From: Chitinophaga ginsengisegetis | GTDB lineage: Bacteria; Bacteroidota; Bacteroidia; Chitinophagales; Chitinophagaceae | Reading direction: 5' to 3' | Length of the DNA: 64,000 nucleotides | Assembly: GCF_900168065.1 (NCBI RefSeq) | Contig: NZ_FUZZ01000003.1 | Location: 620,001 to 684,000 of the forward strand | Shown: one piece after another, positions 26,267 to 34,482 of the stretch | Numbering within the stretch: position 1 is the stretch's first letter | How the letters are laid out: each line of letters begins with the position of its first letter | Made by a program: the position numbers and the translations under genes | The notes under the pieces: model-generated | Told to the model about the DNA's origin: nothing | Seen by the model: the letters and a program-made list of their open reading frames with translations, nothing else | Database searches by the model: none

Positions 26267-27547
26267 TTAAATCACTACCAGTTCATAAAAATCGCCCGGC
26301 GTAAAGTACTGTTTCGCCAGCTGCTGCAATTCTTCAGCGGTAATGGTTTTGATAGTTTTGATGTTATTGTAGAAGTAGTTTTCATCCAGGTCGTTCAGGA
26401 TGAGGTTTTTCCAGCGCTGGATCAGCTGGAAAGCGCCGTCCAGGTCGCCCAGGATGGAACCTATCATGTAGTTACGAACCAGGTCCAGTTCTTCTTTCGG
26501 AACAGGTTCATTCTGCAGGCGTAGCAGCTCCTTGTAAATTTCATCGATGGTAGCTTCGCAAACATCGCGGCCGGCCTCCGTTTGGATGTTCAGCGCACTG
26601 GTTTGACGGAAGTTATACAACTGTGAATAGATGCCGTAGGTATAACCTTTTTCTTCCCGGATGTTACTCATCAGGCGGGAGCCAAAGTAGCCGCCAAAAA
26701 TAGTGTTTAACACCAGCATCTTCGGAAAATCGGGATGGTAACGGTTTGGAAAATGACGGGCCACGCGTACTGCGCCCTGTACGCCATTTTCATCATTGAA
26801 GATCCTGAATTTTTTTTCTTCCGCCGGTTGTATGGGCAGATCGAGTTTAACCAGGTGTGTATCTCCGTTCCATTTGGTGGTACCAAAATATTGATTCAGC
26901 AACGGGATCATGTTGGCAGGCAGGTTGCCGGCTACAAAGATCTTACAGTTGTTGTAAGTATAGTGCTTCTTATAAAACGCCTGCAATCCTTCGGGTTGTA
27001 GGGCGTCATATGCCATCATGGAGCTTACGCGGCCATATGGATGGAATTCCCCGAACAGGTATTTATCAATAAAGCGGTTCCCTACAAAATCGCATTTGAG
27101 GAGGTTTACTGCCAGTTTTTGTTTCTGGTTCTGCTTGTACAGGTTCAGTTCCTCTTCCGGGAATATTGGGTCCAGGATCACTTCCTGCAGCACCGGGAGG
27201 AGTACTTCCGTATGCTTGGTGAGGCAGTGAAGCGTATAGGTGGCGTTTTCATGGTACGCATTACGGTTCAGGTAAGCGCCGTGATAATCTACGTTTTCGT
27301 TGATTTGCTGCGACGTATGTTTGCTGGTACCATTTTTCATGAGAAAGTTGGTGGCTGTGGCTTCCAGGCTTTCGCTTTCATACCAGCTGCCTGCAGGAAA
27401 TACCAGCTCCAGCTGTAATGTTTCCTGTTCGTCAGATTTCATTACATATACCGGGATGCCATTGTCCAGGGTGAACTGTTCATATGGCTTCAGTTTTATA
27501 TCGAAATCCACCGCATCTTTAATGGGAGGGGCAATAGTTCTGTTCAT
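26267..27547 (-). CDS. M16 family peptidase-like protein lacking the zinc motif
   Basis: 426 residues with the M16 (insulinase/pitrilysin) fold. In place of the zinc-binding HxxEH at about residue 80 it has SLEATATNFLMKNGTS, so it cannot coordinate zinc. The C-terminal region retains the conserved RxxY-type patch (SNIREEKGYTYGIYSQL). It lies 43 bases downstream of a gene for a catalytic M16 protein, the common arrangement of an active/inactive heterodimer in which the inactive partner shapes the substrate cavity. No signal peptide is visible, so cytoplasmic location is likely. Confidence 0.9.
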   Translation of the reverse strand: MNRTIAPPIKDAVDFDIKLKPYEQFTLDNGIPVYVMKSDEQETLQLELVFPAGSWYESESLEATATNFLMKNGTSKHTSQQINENVDYHGAYLNRNAYHENATYTLHCLTKHTEVLLPVLQEVILDPIFPEEELNLYKQNQKQKLAVNLLKCDFVGNRFIDKYLFGEFHPYGRVSSMMAYDALQPEGLQAFYKKHYTYNNCKIFVAGNLPANMIPLLNQYFGTTKWNGDTHLVKLDLPIQPAEEKKFRIFNDENGVQGAVRVARHFPNRYHPDFPKMLVLNTIFGGYFGSRLMSNIREEKGYTYGIYSQLYNFRQTSALNIQTEAGRDVCEATIDEIYKELLRLQNEPVPKEELDLVRNYMIGSILGDLDGAFQLIQRWKNLILNDLDENYFYNNIKTIKTITAEELQQLAKQYFTPGDFYELVVI

Positions 27548-27590
27548 CGTGTCTTATTTAAAGGGTGAGGGCCGAAAACAAGTCACTGCT

Positions 27591-28829
27591 TTAGTTGGCA
27601 GCGTAATAGTAAATGGTATTTGAATTCTTCTCATCAAAAAGGAGTTTCGCTTCCTCATGTATTTCTGCTGCGGTTACTACTTCGTAATTTTCAAATTCGC
27701 GGTTCATCAGAGCAGCGTCGCCCAGCAGTTCATAAAAAGCCAGGTTATTGGCGCGGTTGAGCAGGCTCATGTCTTCAAAAGCCAGCAAACTTTCCACGCG
27801 GTTTTTTACTTTTTGCAGTTCTCTTTCTGAAATGACTTCCTGTTGCAGTTTTTCCAGTTCCTGTTGAATGGCTTTTTCTGCATCTTTCATCTTTACGCCT
27901 TTTACCAGTTTGCCTTCTATGGTTAGCAGGCCGGCATCGAGGCTGCCAAAATGATAACACTCAATATTGCTGAATAGTTTTTTTTCTTTTACCAGTACCT
28001 GGTTCAGGCGGGAGGAGCTGCCTCCGCCGAGGATGTCGGAGATCAGGTCGGCTGCATAATAACGCTTGTCCGTACGGGCGTACATGTGATAGCATTTATA
28101 CAATGCATCCAGGGGTACATTGGCTTTTACTTCCAGTTTATGCGCGGCCGTTTGGGCGGGTTCAACCGGCAGGTTGCGATAGTATTTTTCGCCGGAAGGA
28201 ATGTCGCCGAACCATTTTTCTGCGAGCGCTTTCACCTGGTCTACCGTAACGTTACCGCCTACGGAAAGAATGGCATTTATGGGCCGGTAATACTTAAAGA
28301 AAAATGCTTTTACATCTTCCAGTTTAGCATTTTCAATATGTGATAATTCTTTACCGATGGTCATCCAGCGATAGGGATGGGTAGTGTACGACAGCTCGCG
28401 CATTTTATGCCATACATCTCCATAAGGTTTATTGATGTAATGTTCTTTAAATTCTTCTGATACTACTTTGCGTTGCACATCCAGGCTTTTCTCATCAAAG
28501 GCCAGGGAGAGCATGCGGTCACTTTCCAGCCAGAAACCGGTTTCAATATTTTCTGCCGGAAGCTGAATGTAGTAGTTGGTCAGATCACTGGTGGTGTACG
28601 CGTTATTTTCGCCACCAGCCATTTGTAATGGTTCATCGTAAGAGGGAATATTGATGGATCCGCCAAACATCAGGTGTTCAAACAGGTGGGCAAAGCCGGT
28701 TTGAGCCGGATTCTCATCTCTCGCTCCTACATCATACAGTACATTTATTACCGCCATTGGCGTAGTATGGTCTTCGTGAACAATTACCCTCAGTCCGTTT
28801 GCCAGCGTAAACTTATTATAATGGATCAT
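27591..28829 (-). CDS. M16 family zinc metallopeptidase, catalytic subunit
   Basis: 412 residues. The inverted zinc motif HLFEH is present in QTGFAHLFEHLMFGGS at residues ~45-60, with a downstream Glu in SEEFKEHYINKPYG as the expected third ligand region. The C-terminal half is an M16C domain. It cleaves peptides inside a closed clamshell chamber, probably together with the zinc-less partner encoded just downstream. A TATTTTTA promoter-like element lies at 28852-28859. The start MIHYNKFTLANGLRVIVHEDH is typical of the family. Confidence 0.93.
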   Translation of the reverse strand: MIHYNKFTLANGLRVIVHEDHTTPMAVINVLYDVGARDENPAQTGFAHLFEHLMFGGSINIPSYDEPLQMAGGENNAYTTSDLTNYYIQLPAENIETGFWLESDRMLSLAFDEKSLDVQRKVVSEEFKEHYINKPYGDVWHKMRELSYTTHPYRWMTIGKELSHIENAKLEDVKAFFFKYYRPINAILSVGGNVTVDQVKALAEKWFGDIPSGEKYYRNLPVEPAQTAAHKLEVKANVPLDALYKCYHMYARTDKRYYAADLISDILGGGSSSRLNQVLVKEKKLFSNIECYHFGSLDAGLLTIEGKLVKGVKMKDAEKAIQQELEKLQQEVISERELQKVKNRVESLLAFEDMSLLNRANNLAFYELLGDAALMNREFENYEVVTAAEIHEEAKLLFDEKNSNTIYYYAAN

Positions 28830-28898
28830 ATCTTTTTATTGGTCAATATGGTAAAAATAGGGAATTACGGTAAGCTTTCAGCTCAAAGCAACAAAAAG

Positions 28899-29816
28899 CT
28901 ACTCGAGGTACAGTTCCTTCTTATCGTAATTAATGGTAAGCGTGTAGTCTTTCCAGATATCATAACCAATGGAGCCGGCTACTTCTGTGAATACGCCGAG
29001 GTCGTCGATATCCTTGCTGTAGCTCACCGGCACATTAGGGATGCTGCGGCCGCCCATTTCCAGTGAGGGCACCGAACTATTGATGTAGTACAATACCTTC
29101 AGCATATCCTGTACGCGGTCTGTATTGATGGTGGGAAGCAGGGTATTGAGTTTGTATTTATCTACATAGGGCCAGTTAAAAAGGATGCCATAGTCGCCGC
29201 CGGTGGTGATGTGATAATGGCCGGGTAAGCGGCGGCCATCGGGCAGCTGGATGGAGGCATCAATCACCGGTGTGCTGAAATTCAGCTGAAAATGCAGCAG
29301 CCGGCCGGTATTGCCAACGGGCGTTTTCCCGGACTTATACAGTACGAGCTGTTTGGAACGGTAGTCAATTTTTACGATGTAAAGCTTTAGCAAAGCGATT
29401 CCTATGATCCCGTCTACCGGCCCCAGGTTGCTGAGGTTTTCCAGGTATACTTTCACATAAGGCAACCGGAGTTCTTTGAGATAGAGGGCATTCAGGGTAG
29501 CCAGTTCCGTTTTAGCCATTGCATTGTTGGTGCCGGTTAAGAAGGCATTCCCTGCATTTCTGAGCTGTAGTTTGGCGGCTGTGGCGATGTTCATCACGGT
29601 TACTTCTGCCCCGCTGTCAAAAATAAAATGAAGGGTATCTGAACTGCCGGAAACCGCAACAGGGATAATCACCTGCCGGTTTACCAGTTGGAAGGGAATG
29701 ACGGCTACTGGTTTGCTGTTATCCGTTGCTGCTGCTGATGAGCCTCTGCGCTGGGCATGGGCAGGCATTAGGGCATAGCTGAATACGATGGTTACTGTCA
29801 ATAAAAAGCGCCACAT
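28899..29816 (-). CDS. Exported retropepsin-like aspartic protease homologue, second Asp missing
   Basis: 305 residues with a signal peptide (MWRFLLTVTIVFSYALMPAHA). The first lobe carries a good aspartic protease motif, FIFDSGAEVTVMN with Asp67. The equivalent position in the second lobe reads HITTGGDYGILF, so Thr204 replaces the second catalytic Asp seen in its neighbour (YYFDTGAG). A single-Asp monomer would need to dimerise or be inactive. It lies 13 bases after a related gene, evidently from a tandem duplication. Confidence 0.8.
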   Translation of the reverse strand: MWRFLLTVTIVFSYALMPAHAQRRGSSAAATDNSKPVAVIPFQLVNRQVIIPVAVSGSSDTLHFIFDSGAEVTVMNIATAAKLQLRNAGNAFLTGTNNAMAKTELATLNALYLKELRLPYVKVYLENLSNLGPVDGIIGIALLKLYIVKIDYRSKQLVLYKSGKTPVGNTGRLLHFQLNFSTPVIDASIQLPDGRRLPGHYHITTGGDYGILFNWPYVDKYKLNTLLPTINTDRVQDMLKVLYYINSSVPSLEMGGRSIPNVPVSYSKDIDDLGVFTEVAGSIGYDIWKDYTLTINYDKKELYLE

Positions 29817-29829
29817 GACACAAATAACG

Positions 29830-31059
29830 TCAAAGAATACTTTTTATTGGCAATTTTTTAATGAGGAGTTCTTTATCCCGGCTTACCAGGCAGGTGGCCC
29901 TGGTGCCTATGTTTTTCAATAATTCGCGGAACAGCTGGAGGTTTGGGCCCAGGTTATTGTTGATGCCCATGATAATATCGCCTGTTTTGAAGCCTGCTTT
30001 TTCTGCCGGCGATCCTTTGATAATATCAGTTACTTCAACCCTTCCATCGATCAGGTAGATGATCAGACCTGTGTAGGAATAGTCGAACATATCACGGAAA
30101 TGCGTGTTGGGCAGCATGTATATTTCCTTTTTGCCGTAGTTGAGTGTGATGTTGAAACGGCGGAGCAAATCGTTCCCTATCATTCCGCCAAGAAAAGGAT
30201 AAGCGGTAACGTTGCTTTTATCATCGAACACATAAGTGGGCACATTCCGGAAACTGTAGTTGCCGATGCGGAATTCATTGACGGTGGTGAGCGACATGGT
30301 CATCTTCCCACCGAGGCCCTGGGCTTCGGTTTGTATGATTTTTTTGGTGCGGCGTCTTTTGCCCTGTAATACGCTGCTGTCGTTTACAAACTGGGACGAC
30401 AGCAACAGGCACATACCGGCACCGGTATCGAAATAATAACGGTTGGTGATGGTGCGCACGGAGTTCTTCAGGGGGGCGGATATCAGCGGGATCTGTGTAA
30501 GGGATGGTCGCAATAGTTGACCACCTTTGGGATAAGTATATTTTCCTTTGGAATAAATAATAATTTCTTCGGTATCATAATCTATCGTCACAATATACCG
30601 GCTCAGCAAGCTATAGCCAATGATGCCATCTACCTGTATGCCATACACCTGGCTGATCAGCTCATAGTCGTTGATGTGGAAGTCGAGGCTGTCGACCTTT
30701 AACCCGGGCAGCTTCAGGGAGTGATGCCGCGCAAAAGACACCGGCTTGGAGCTGCCAAGACCTTTAATGATCCGGTCTGATGGTTCCATGCTTATTCCCA
30801 GTCGCACGCAGGTAGAAGTATCCAGTGAAATGCCTGCACTGCCTGTATCGAGGATGAACTGAAGGGTATCAGGATAATTGCTGACCAATGCCTGGATCAC
30901 TACAACTCCCCCATAGTATTGCTTGAAGTGGAAGCGCGTAAGCAGCATAGCTTCGCGTGTACTATCGTTATCGAACGTGGCATTTCCGGCTTGGGTGCTC
31001 ATCGATATACCGGCGGCTGCCAGAAGCAGCATAACGTGTAACAGAATTGGTCTAAGCAT
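29830..31059 (-). CDS. Exported pepsin-like aspartic protease with C-terminal PDZ domain
   Basis: 409 residues. The signal peptide is MLRPILLHVMLLLAAAGISM. Two catalytic motifs are visible: FILDTGSAGISLDTS near residue 69 and YYFDTGAGMCLLLSS near residue 208, so both Asp are present. Residues ~325-395 are a PDZ domain (GLIIYLIDGRVEVTDIIKG, SPAEKAGFKTGDIIMGINN), which usually recognises C-termini. The combination of aspartyl protease and PDZ is common in Bacteroidota periplasmic proteins. It is first in a two-gene operon with the degenerate homologue downstream. A TAAATTTA promoter-like element lies at 31091-31098. Confidence 0.9.
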   Translation of the reverse strand: MLRPILLHVMLLLAAAGISMSTQAGNATFDNDSTREAMLLTRFHFKQYYGGVVVIQALVSNYPDTLQFILDTGSAGISLDTSTCVRLGISMEPSDRIIKGLGSSKPVSFARHHSLKLPGLKVDSLDFHINDYELISQVYGIQVDGIIGYSLLSRYIVTIDYDTEEIIIYSKGKYTYPKGGQLLRPSLTQIPLISAPLKNSVRTITNRYYFDTGAGMCLLLSSQFVNDSSVLQGKRRRTKKIIQTEAQGLGGKMTMSLTTVNEFRIGNYSFRNVPTYVFDDKSNVTAYPFLGGMIGNDLLRRFNITLNYGKKEIYMLPNTHFRDMFDYSYTGLIIYLIDGRVEVTDIIKGSPAEKAGFKTGDIIMGINNNLGPNLQLFRELLKNIGTRATCLVSRDKELLIKKLPIKSIL

Positions 31060-31156
31060 ACTTGGTTGATGCAGGGGATGTGTATTGCTATAAATTTAAC
31101 ATTAAATAGTGTTCGTATAAAATATTTTTATTACAGGCGGTTAATTGCCTAAATAC

Positions 31157-31164
31157 TACCTTTG
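31157..31164 (+). promoter_or_regulatory. -7 promoter element of mqnC
   Basis: TACCTTTG, a full TAnnTTTG match, 32 bases before the ATG at 31196. Confidence 0.55.
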
Positions 31165-31195
31165 CTGAAGTTATTCAGGGTTAGAAACACAGCAT

Positions 31196-32320
31196 ATGGA
31201 ACTTCAGGATTTATACAAAAAGGCGCAGAACTTTGAGTTTCTGACAGCAGCAGAGGGCGTTTACCTGTTTGAAAATGCTCCACTGGCAGAATTGATGGAA
31301 ATAGCCAACGAGTTACGCAAGCAACAGGTTCCACATGGAAAGGTAACCTGGCAGATAGACAGGAACGTAAATACCACCAATGTATGCACGGCCAACTGCA
31401 AGTTTTGTAACTTTTATCGCATTCCCGGCCACAAAGAGGCTTATATTACGCCAATTGAAGAGTACAAAAAGAAGATCGAGGAAACCCTTAAGTATGGCGG
31501 CGACCAGCTGTTGTTACAGGGAGGACACCACCCGGAACTGGGCCTCAGCTTTTACGTAGATCTCTTCAGAGAACTGAAACAGTTATATCCTGCATTAAGA
31601 TTACATACCCTCGGGCCCCCCGAAGTAGCACATATTACCAAACTGGAAAAAAGCACGCATATAGAAGTGCTTCGCGCCCTGCAGGAAGCGGGCATGGACA
31701 GTCTTCCAGGCGCCGGTGCTGAGATCCTGAACGACCGCGTACGCCGCCTCATTTCCAAAGGAAAATGCGGTGCGCAGGAGTGGCTGGATGTAATGCGTGC
31801 AGCGCACAAACTGAACATTGCCTCTTCCGCTACCATGATGTTTGGTCACGTGGAAACGGTGCTGGAACGTTTTGAACACCTGGTGGATATCCGGCAGGTA
31901 CAAAGCGAAAAGCCGGAAGGGAATTATGGCTTTACTGCCTTTATCCCCTGGACATTCCAGGATGTGGATACCCTGCTGGCAAGGATCCGTGGCGTACACA
32001 ACATGACTACCGCAGAAGAATATATCCGTATGATCGCCATGAGCCGCATCATGCTGCCGAATATTAAAAATATCCAGGCATCGTGGTTAACCGTGGGTAA
32101 ACAGGTGGCGCAGCTTTGCCTGCACGCCGGCGCCAACGACTTTGGTTCTATCATGATCGAGGAAAATGTGGTAAGCGCCGCCGGAGCGCCGCATCGTTTC
32201 ACCTACCTGTCTATGCAGGAGGCGATCCGTGAAGCCGGTTTTGAACCGCAGTTACGCACACAATTGTACAAATTCAGAGAGCTGCCTGCCGCTATTGAAG
32301 AACAGGTAATCAACTACTGA
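31196..32320 (+). CDS. mqnC: Cyclic dehypoxanthinyl futalosine synthase
   Basis: 374 residues. A radical SAM enzyme of the futalosine menaquinone pathway that cyclises dehypoxanthine futalosine. The cluster motif is CTANCKFC (C-x3-C-x2-C) in NTTNVCTANCKFCNFYRIPG. Family features match MqnC more than MqnE: QLLLQGGHHPELGLSFYVDLF, SLPGAGAEILNDRVRRLISK, SATMMFGHVETVLERFEHL and FTAFIPWTFQ. Menaquinone is the quinone that would feed the respiratory chain in this organism, including routes to the cbb3 oxidase encoded at 52-58 kb. It has its own promoter, and no other mqn gene is in the window. Confidence 0.94.
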   Translation: MELQDLYKKAQNFEFLTAAEGVYLFENAPLAELMEIANELRKQQVPHGKVTWQIDRNVNTTNVCTANCKFCNFYRIPGHKEAYITPIEEYKKKIEETLKYGGDQLLLQGGHHPELGLSFYVDLFRELKQLYPALRLHTLGPPEVAHITKLEKSTHIEVLRALQEAGMDSLPGAGAEILNDRVRRLISKGKCGAQEWLDVMRAAHKLNIASSATMMFGHVETVLERFEHLVDIRQVQSEKPEGNYGFTAFIPWTFQDVDTLLARIRGVHNMTTAEEYIRMIAMSRIMLPNIKNIQASWLTVGKQVAQLCLHAGANDFGSIMIEENVVSAAGAPHRFTYLSMQEAIREAGFEPQLRTQLYKFRELPAAIEEQVINY

Positions 32321-32343
32321 TAAGAAAAATACTAACTTAAACA

Positions 32344-32400
32344 AGAGGTTGTCCCGGAACCCTGATCATGCTGATTGGCTGATCAGGGTTTTGTGATTTT
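32344..32400 (+). repeat. Palindromic repeat, copy A1, after mqnC
   Basis: It begins GAGGTTGTCCCGGAACCC and contains an 11-bp stem: AACCCTGATCA (32358-32368) with TGATCAGGGTT (32380-32390), followed by TTGTGATTTT. The stem plus T could terminate mqnC transcripts. It is a diverged copy of the sequence at 32415-32473. Confidence 0.65.
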
Positions 32401-32417
32401 AGCGAAGGTTAGCCGAG

Positions 32418-33009
32418 GTTGTCCTGGGACACTGATTACACTGATTTTGTTGATTGGCTTTTGTGATTTTGGCTTTTGGGAGATTGGTGAGGGGGATGAT
32501 AGGGATTGAATAAAAATTGCCTTTAAAGATTGCTTTTAGGATGCTTCGTTCCTACGTAGCATACGCTTAGCAGATACTTAGCAGATACTTAGCACATGCT
32601 TATTACATGGAGGTGACGTGGAGGTGACGTGGAGGGGACGTGGACTTGATCCCAGGATCGTTTACCACAGGGCATTACAGACGAAAAAATTCGGGCCGTT
32701 GTGCGCAATTCTGCCCTATAAGTGAAACAGTACCCTGATATACCGGCGAAAGTGAGTGAACGGCATTCAATAAACCCTTGCCCTTAAACGGGCTCATCTT
32801 TTTAAACTATTTAAAGAATGGTGATGGAGAAAAGCCGTTCAAATTCACTGAATTTTCCGAAAATCATACAAAAAGCGAAAATAAAGCCAATTTTCCAGAG
32901 AAATATCAATGCAGAAATTAAAATCTGACGAGTGTACTCATCTCCCCAAATCCCTCAAAATCACAATAGCCAATCAGTAAAATCAGCGTAATCAGTGTCC
33001 CAGGACAAC
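32418..33009. mobile_element. Non-coding element bounded by ~67-bp inverted repeats (MITE-like?)
   Basis: The left arm (32418-32484) and right arm (32940-33009) are imperfect inverted repeats: the outer 22 bases, GTTGTCCTGGGACACTGATT plus AC, are identical and the rest is about 80% alike. The ~455 bp between them carries no reading frame of useful length on either strand. It contains nine 11-bp units (32553-32651) and a smaller inverted pair, TGAACGGC (about 32758) and GCCGTTCA (about 32834). No transposase is present, so it would be non-autonomous if mobile. A structured RNA is the alternative. Confidence 0.45.
32553..32651. repeat. Nine tandem 11-bp units in two sub-families
   Basis: In strict 11-bp register: TACGTAGCATA, CGCTTAGCAGA, TACTTAGCAGA, TACTTAGCACA, TGCTTATTACA, TGGAGGTGACG (twice), TGGAGGGGACG, TGGACTTGATC. 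The unit length is not a multiple of three, arguing against coding, and is close to one DNA helical turn. Confidence 0.75.
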
Positions 33010-33165
33010 TTCCGCTAAGCATCCCAGGGCAAGCACTTTTTTATTGTGCATAAACCATTCATTAGCAAATCATTAACAAGTCTCAAAGATTTGTTAAAAC
33101 TATCGTGTACATGTTACAAATCGTCTTGTTCTACGTCTAACAGTTACAAACTAACTAATTAAACT

Positions 33166-33174
33166 AAAGGAGGG
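33166..33174 (+). promoter_or_regulatory. Strong Shine-Dalgarno sequence, unusual for Bacteroidota
   Basis: AAAGGAGGG lies just upstream of the lipoprotein ATG at 33178. Other gene starts in the window lack a comparable motif. Confidence 0.6.
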
Positions 33175-33177
33175 AAT

Positions 33178-33801
33178 ATGAAAAAGCTGGGTCTTATCAT
33201 GGCGGGATTTGCAATGATCGTCATGGCAGCCTGTTCAAGCACCAAAGTAACGTCTTCCTGGCGTTCCAATGATGCACAGCAACTGCAAAAGGATAACAAA
33301 ATAATGGTAATGGCGCTGGTACCTCAGAGAGACCGTACCCTGCGCAGCCAGATGGAAAATTATACCGTATCGGAACTGAGAAGAAAGGGATATAATGCCG
33401 TATCTGCACTCCAGACCTACGGCCCCAACGACATGGCTAAAATGAATGAAAAGCAGGTGTTGAAGCAATTACAGGGTAGTGATGTAAACCAGATCATGAC
33501 CATTGTAATGCTGGATAAAGGCAGGGAAAGAAACTTTGTTCCCAGTTATTCACCTTACGGCTACTATGGCTTCTGGCCTTATTACTCTATGTGGTCGTCC
33601 AGGATGTATGCACCGGGATACTATACCTACAACACCAAGTATCAGTGGGAAGCTAACCTGTATGATATGAAAAGCGGACAAATGCTGTACTCCGTACAGT
33701 CACAGTCTTTCGACCCGCCAACAACGGAAAGAATGGCCGTATTATACGCCCAGCAGGTAGTAAAAGATATGGCTAAACAACAGTTGTTAGCAAAACAGTA
33801 A
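33178..33801 (+). CDS. Lipoprotein, DUF4136-like
   Basis: 207 residues. The signal sequence ends in the lipobox VMAACS with Cys19, so the protein is lipid-anchored. The body starts with SSTKVTSSWRSNDA, as in DUF4136-like lipoproteins, then IMVMALVPQRDRTLRSQMENYTVSELRRKGYNAVSAL. An aromatic, proline-rich stretch (PSYSPYGYYGFWPYYSMW) sits in the middle. Function is unknown. A strong Shine-Dalgarno-like AAAGGAGGG ends six bases before the ATG, unusual in Bacteroidota, which rarely use this signal. It lies downstream of the non-coding repeat element. Confidence 0.8.
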   Translation: MKKLGLIMAGFAMIVMAACSSTKVTSSWRSNDAQQLQKDNKIMVMALVPQRDRTLRSQMENYTVSELRRKGYNAVSALQTYGPNDMAKMNEKQVLKQLQGSDVNQIMTIVMLDKGRERNFVPSYSPYGYYGFWPYYSMWSSRMYAPGYYTYNTKYQWEANLYDMKSGQMLYSVQSQSFDPPTTERMAVLYAQQVVKDMAKQQLLAKQ

Positions 33802-33939
33802 ACGGTAATAAATAGGGAATAAACAGCCGCGGGCTTTTAGTTTTTGTACACTAAAACTAAAGGTCAGCGGCTATTTACTGCGAGCTGGTTGGATTTTACG
33901 GGAAATCGGTGTAAGTTTAACGCCCTTTTAAATCCAGTT

Positions 33940-34482
33940 ATGTTCGAAGTAACCGTTAATGAAGACATATACCTCCGGCAGCTACAGGTGCAGGATGCCC
34001 CTTTGGTATATAAACAACTGGATGTATCGCGTAAAAGCCTGCGCAGATTTTTACCCTGGGTAGATTATAATACCAACGAAGAACATTCCCTCCGTTTTAT
34101 ACAGCTGATGTTACGCAAAGCCGAAGAACAGGAAGCCATCGCACTGGGCGTATGGTACAAAGAAGAGTTTTGCGGTGTTATTGATCTTCATGGATGGGAT
34201 CACCAGTTGCAGAAAGCAGAAATTGGGTATTGGATAGGAGAAGATTTTCAGCGGAAAGGCATTGCCACCGCTGCGTGCAAAGGACTCATTTCCTTTGCCT
34301 TCAAAAAACTCCACCTGAATAAAATAGAGATCCGCTTTGTGCTGCAAAACGAACGTAGCGGGCAAATCCCGATCAGACTGGGATTTGCCAAAGAAGGAAC
34401 CCTTCGCCACAGCGCCAAACTGCACGGGCAGTATGTGGATATGGTGGTAATGGGCGTGTTGCGGCAGGACTGGAAATATTAG
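33940..34482 (+). CDS. GNAT family N-acetyltransferase (RimL-like)
   Basis: 180 residues from the ATG at 33940 (MFEVTVNEDIYLRQLQVQDA); the longer frame from 33844 lacks similarity to the family. It resembles ribosomal-protein serine acetyltransferases (RimL/YdaF): VSRKSLRRFLPWVDYN, GVIDLHGWD, AEIGYWIGEDFQRKGIATAACKGLISFAF with the acetyl-CoA loop QRKGIA, and LNKIEIRFVLQNERSGQIPIRLGF. The stop overlaps the convergent permease gene by four bases. Substrate is not known from sequence. Confidence 0.87.
   Translation: MFEVTVNEDIYLRQLQVQDAPLVYKQLDVSRKSLRRFLPWVDYNTNEEHSLRFIQLMLRKAEEQEAIALGVWYKEEFCGVIDLHGWDHQLQKAEIGYWIGEDFQRKGIATAACKGLISFAFKKLHLNKIEIRFVLQNERSGQIPIRLGFAKEGTLRHSAKLHGQYVDMVVMGVLRQDWKY

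Noticed and set aside
32553..32651. CRISPR array
   Set aside because: Units are 11 bp with no spacers; no cas genes are in the window.
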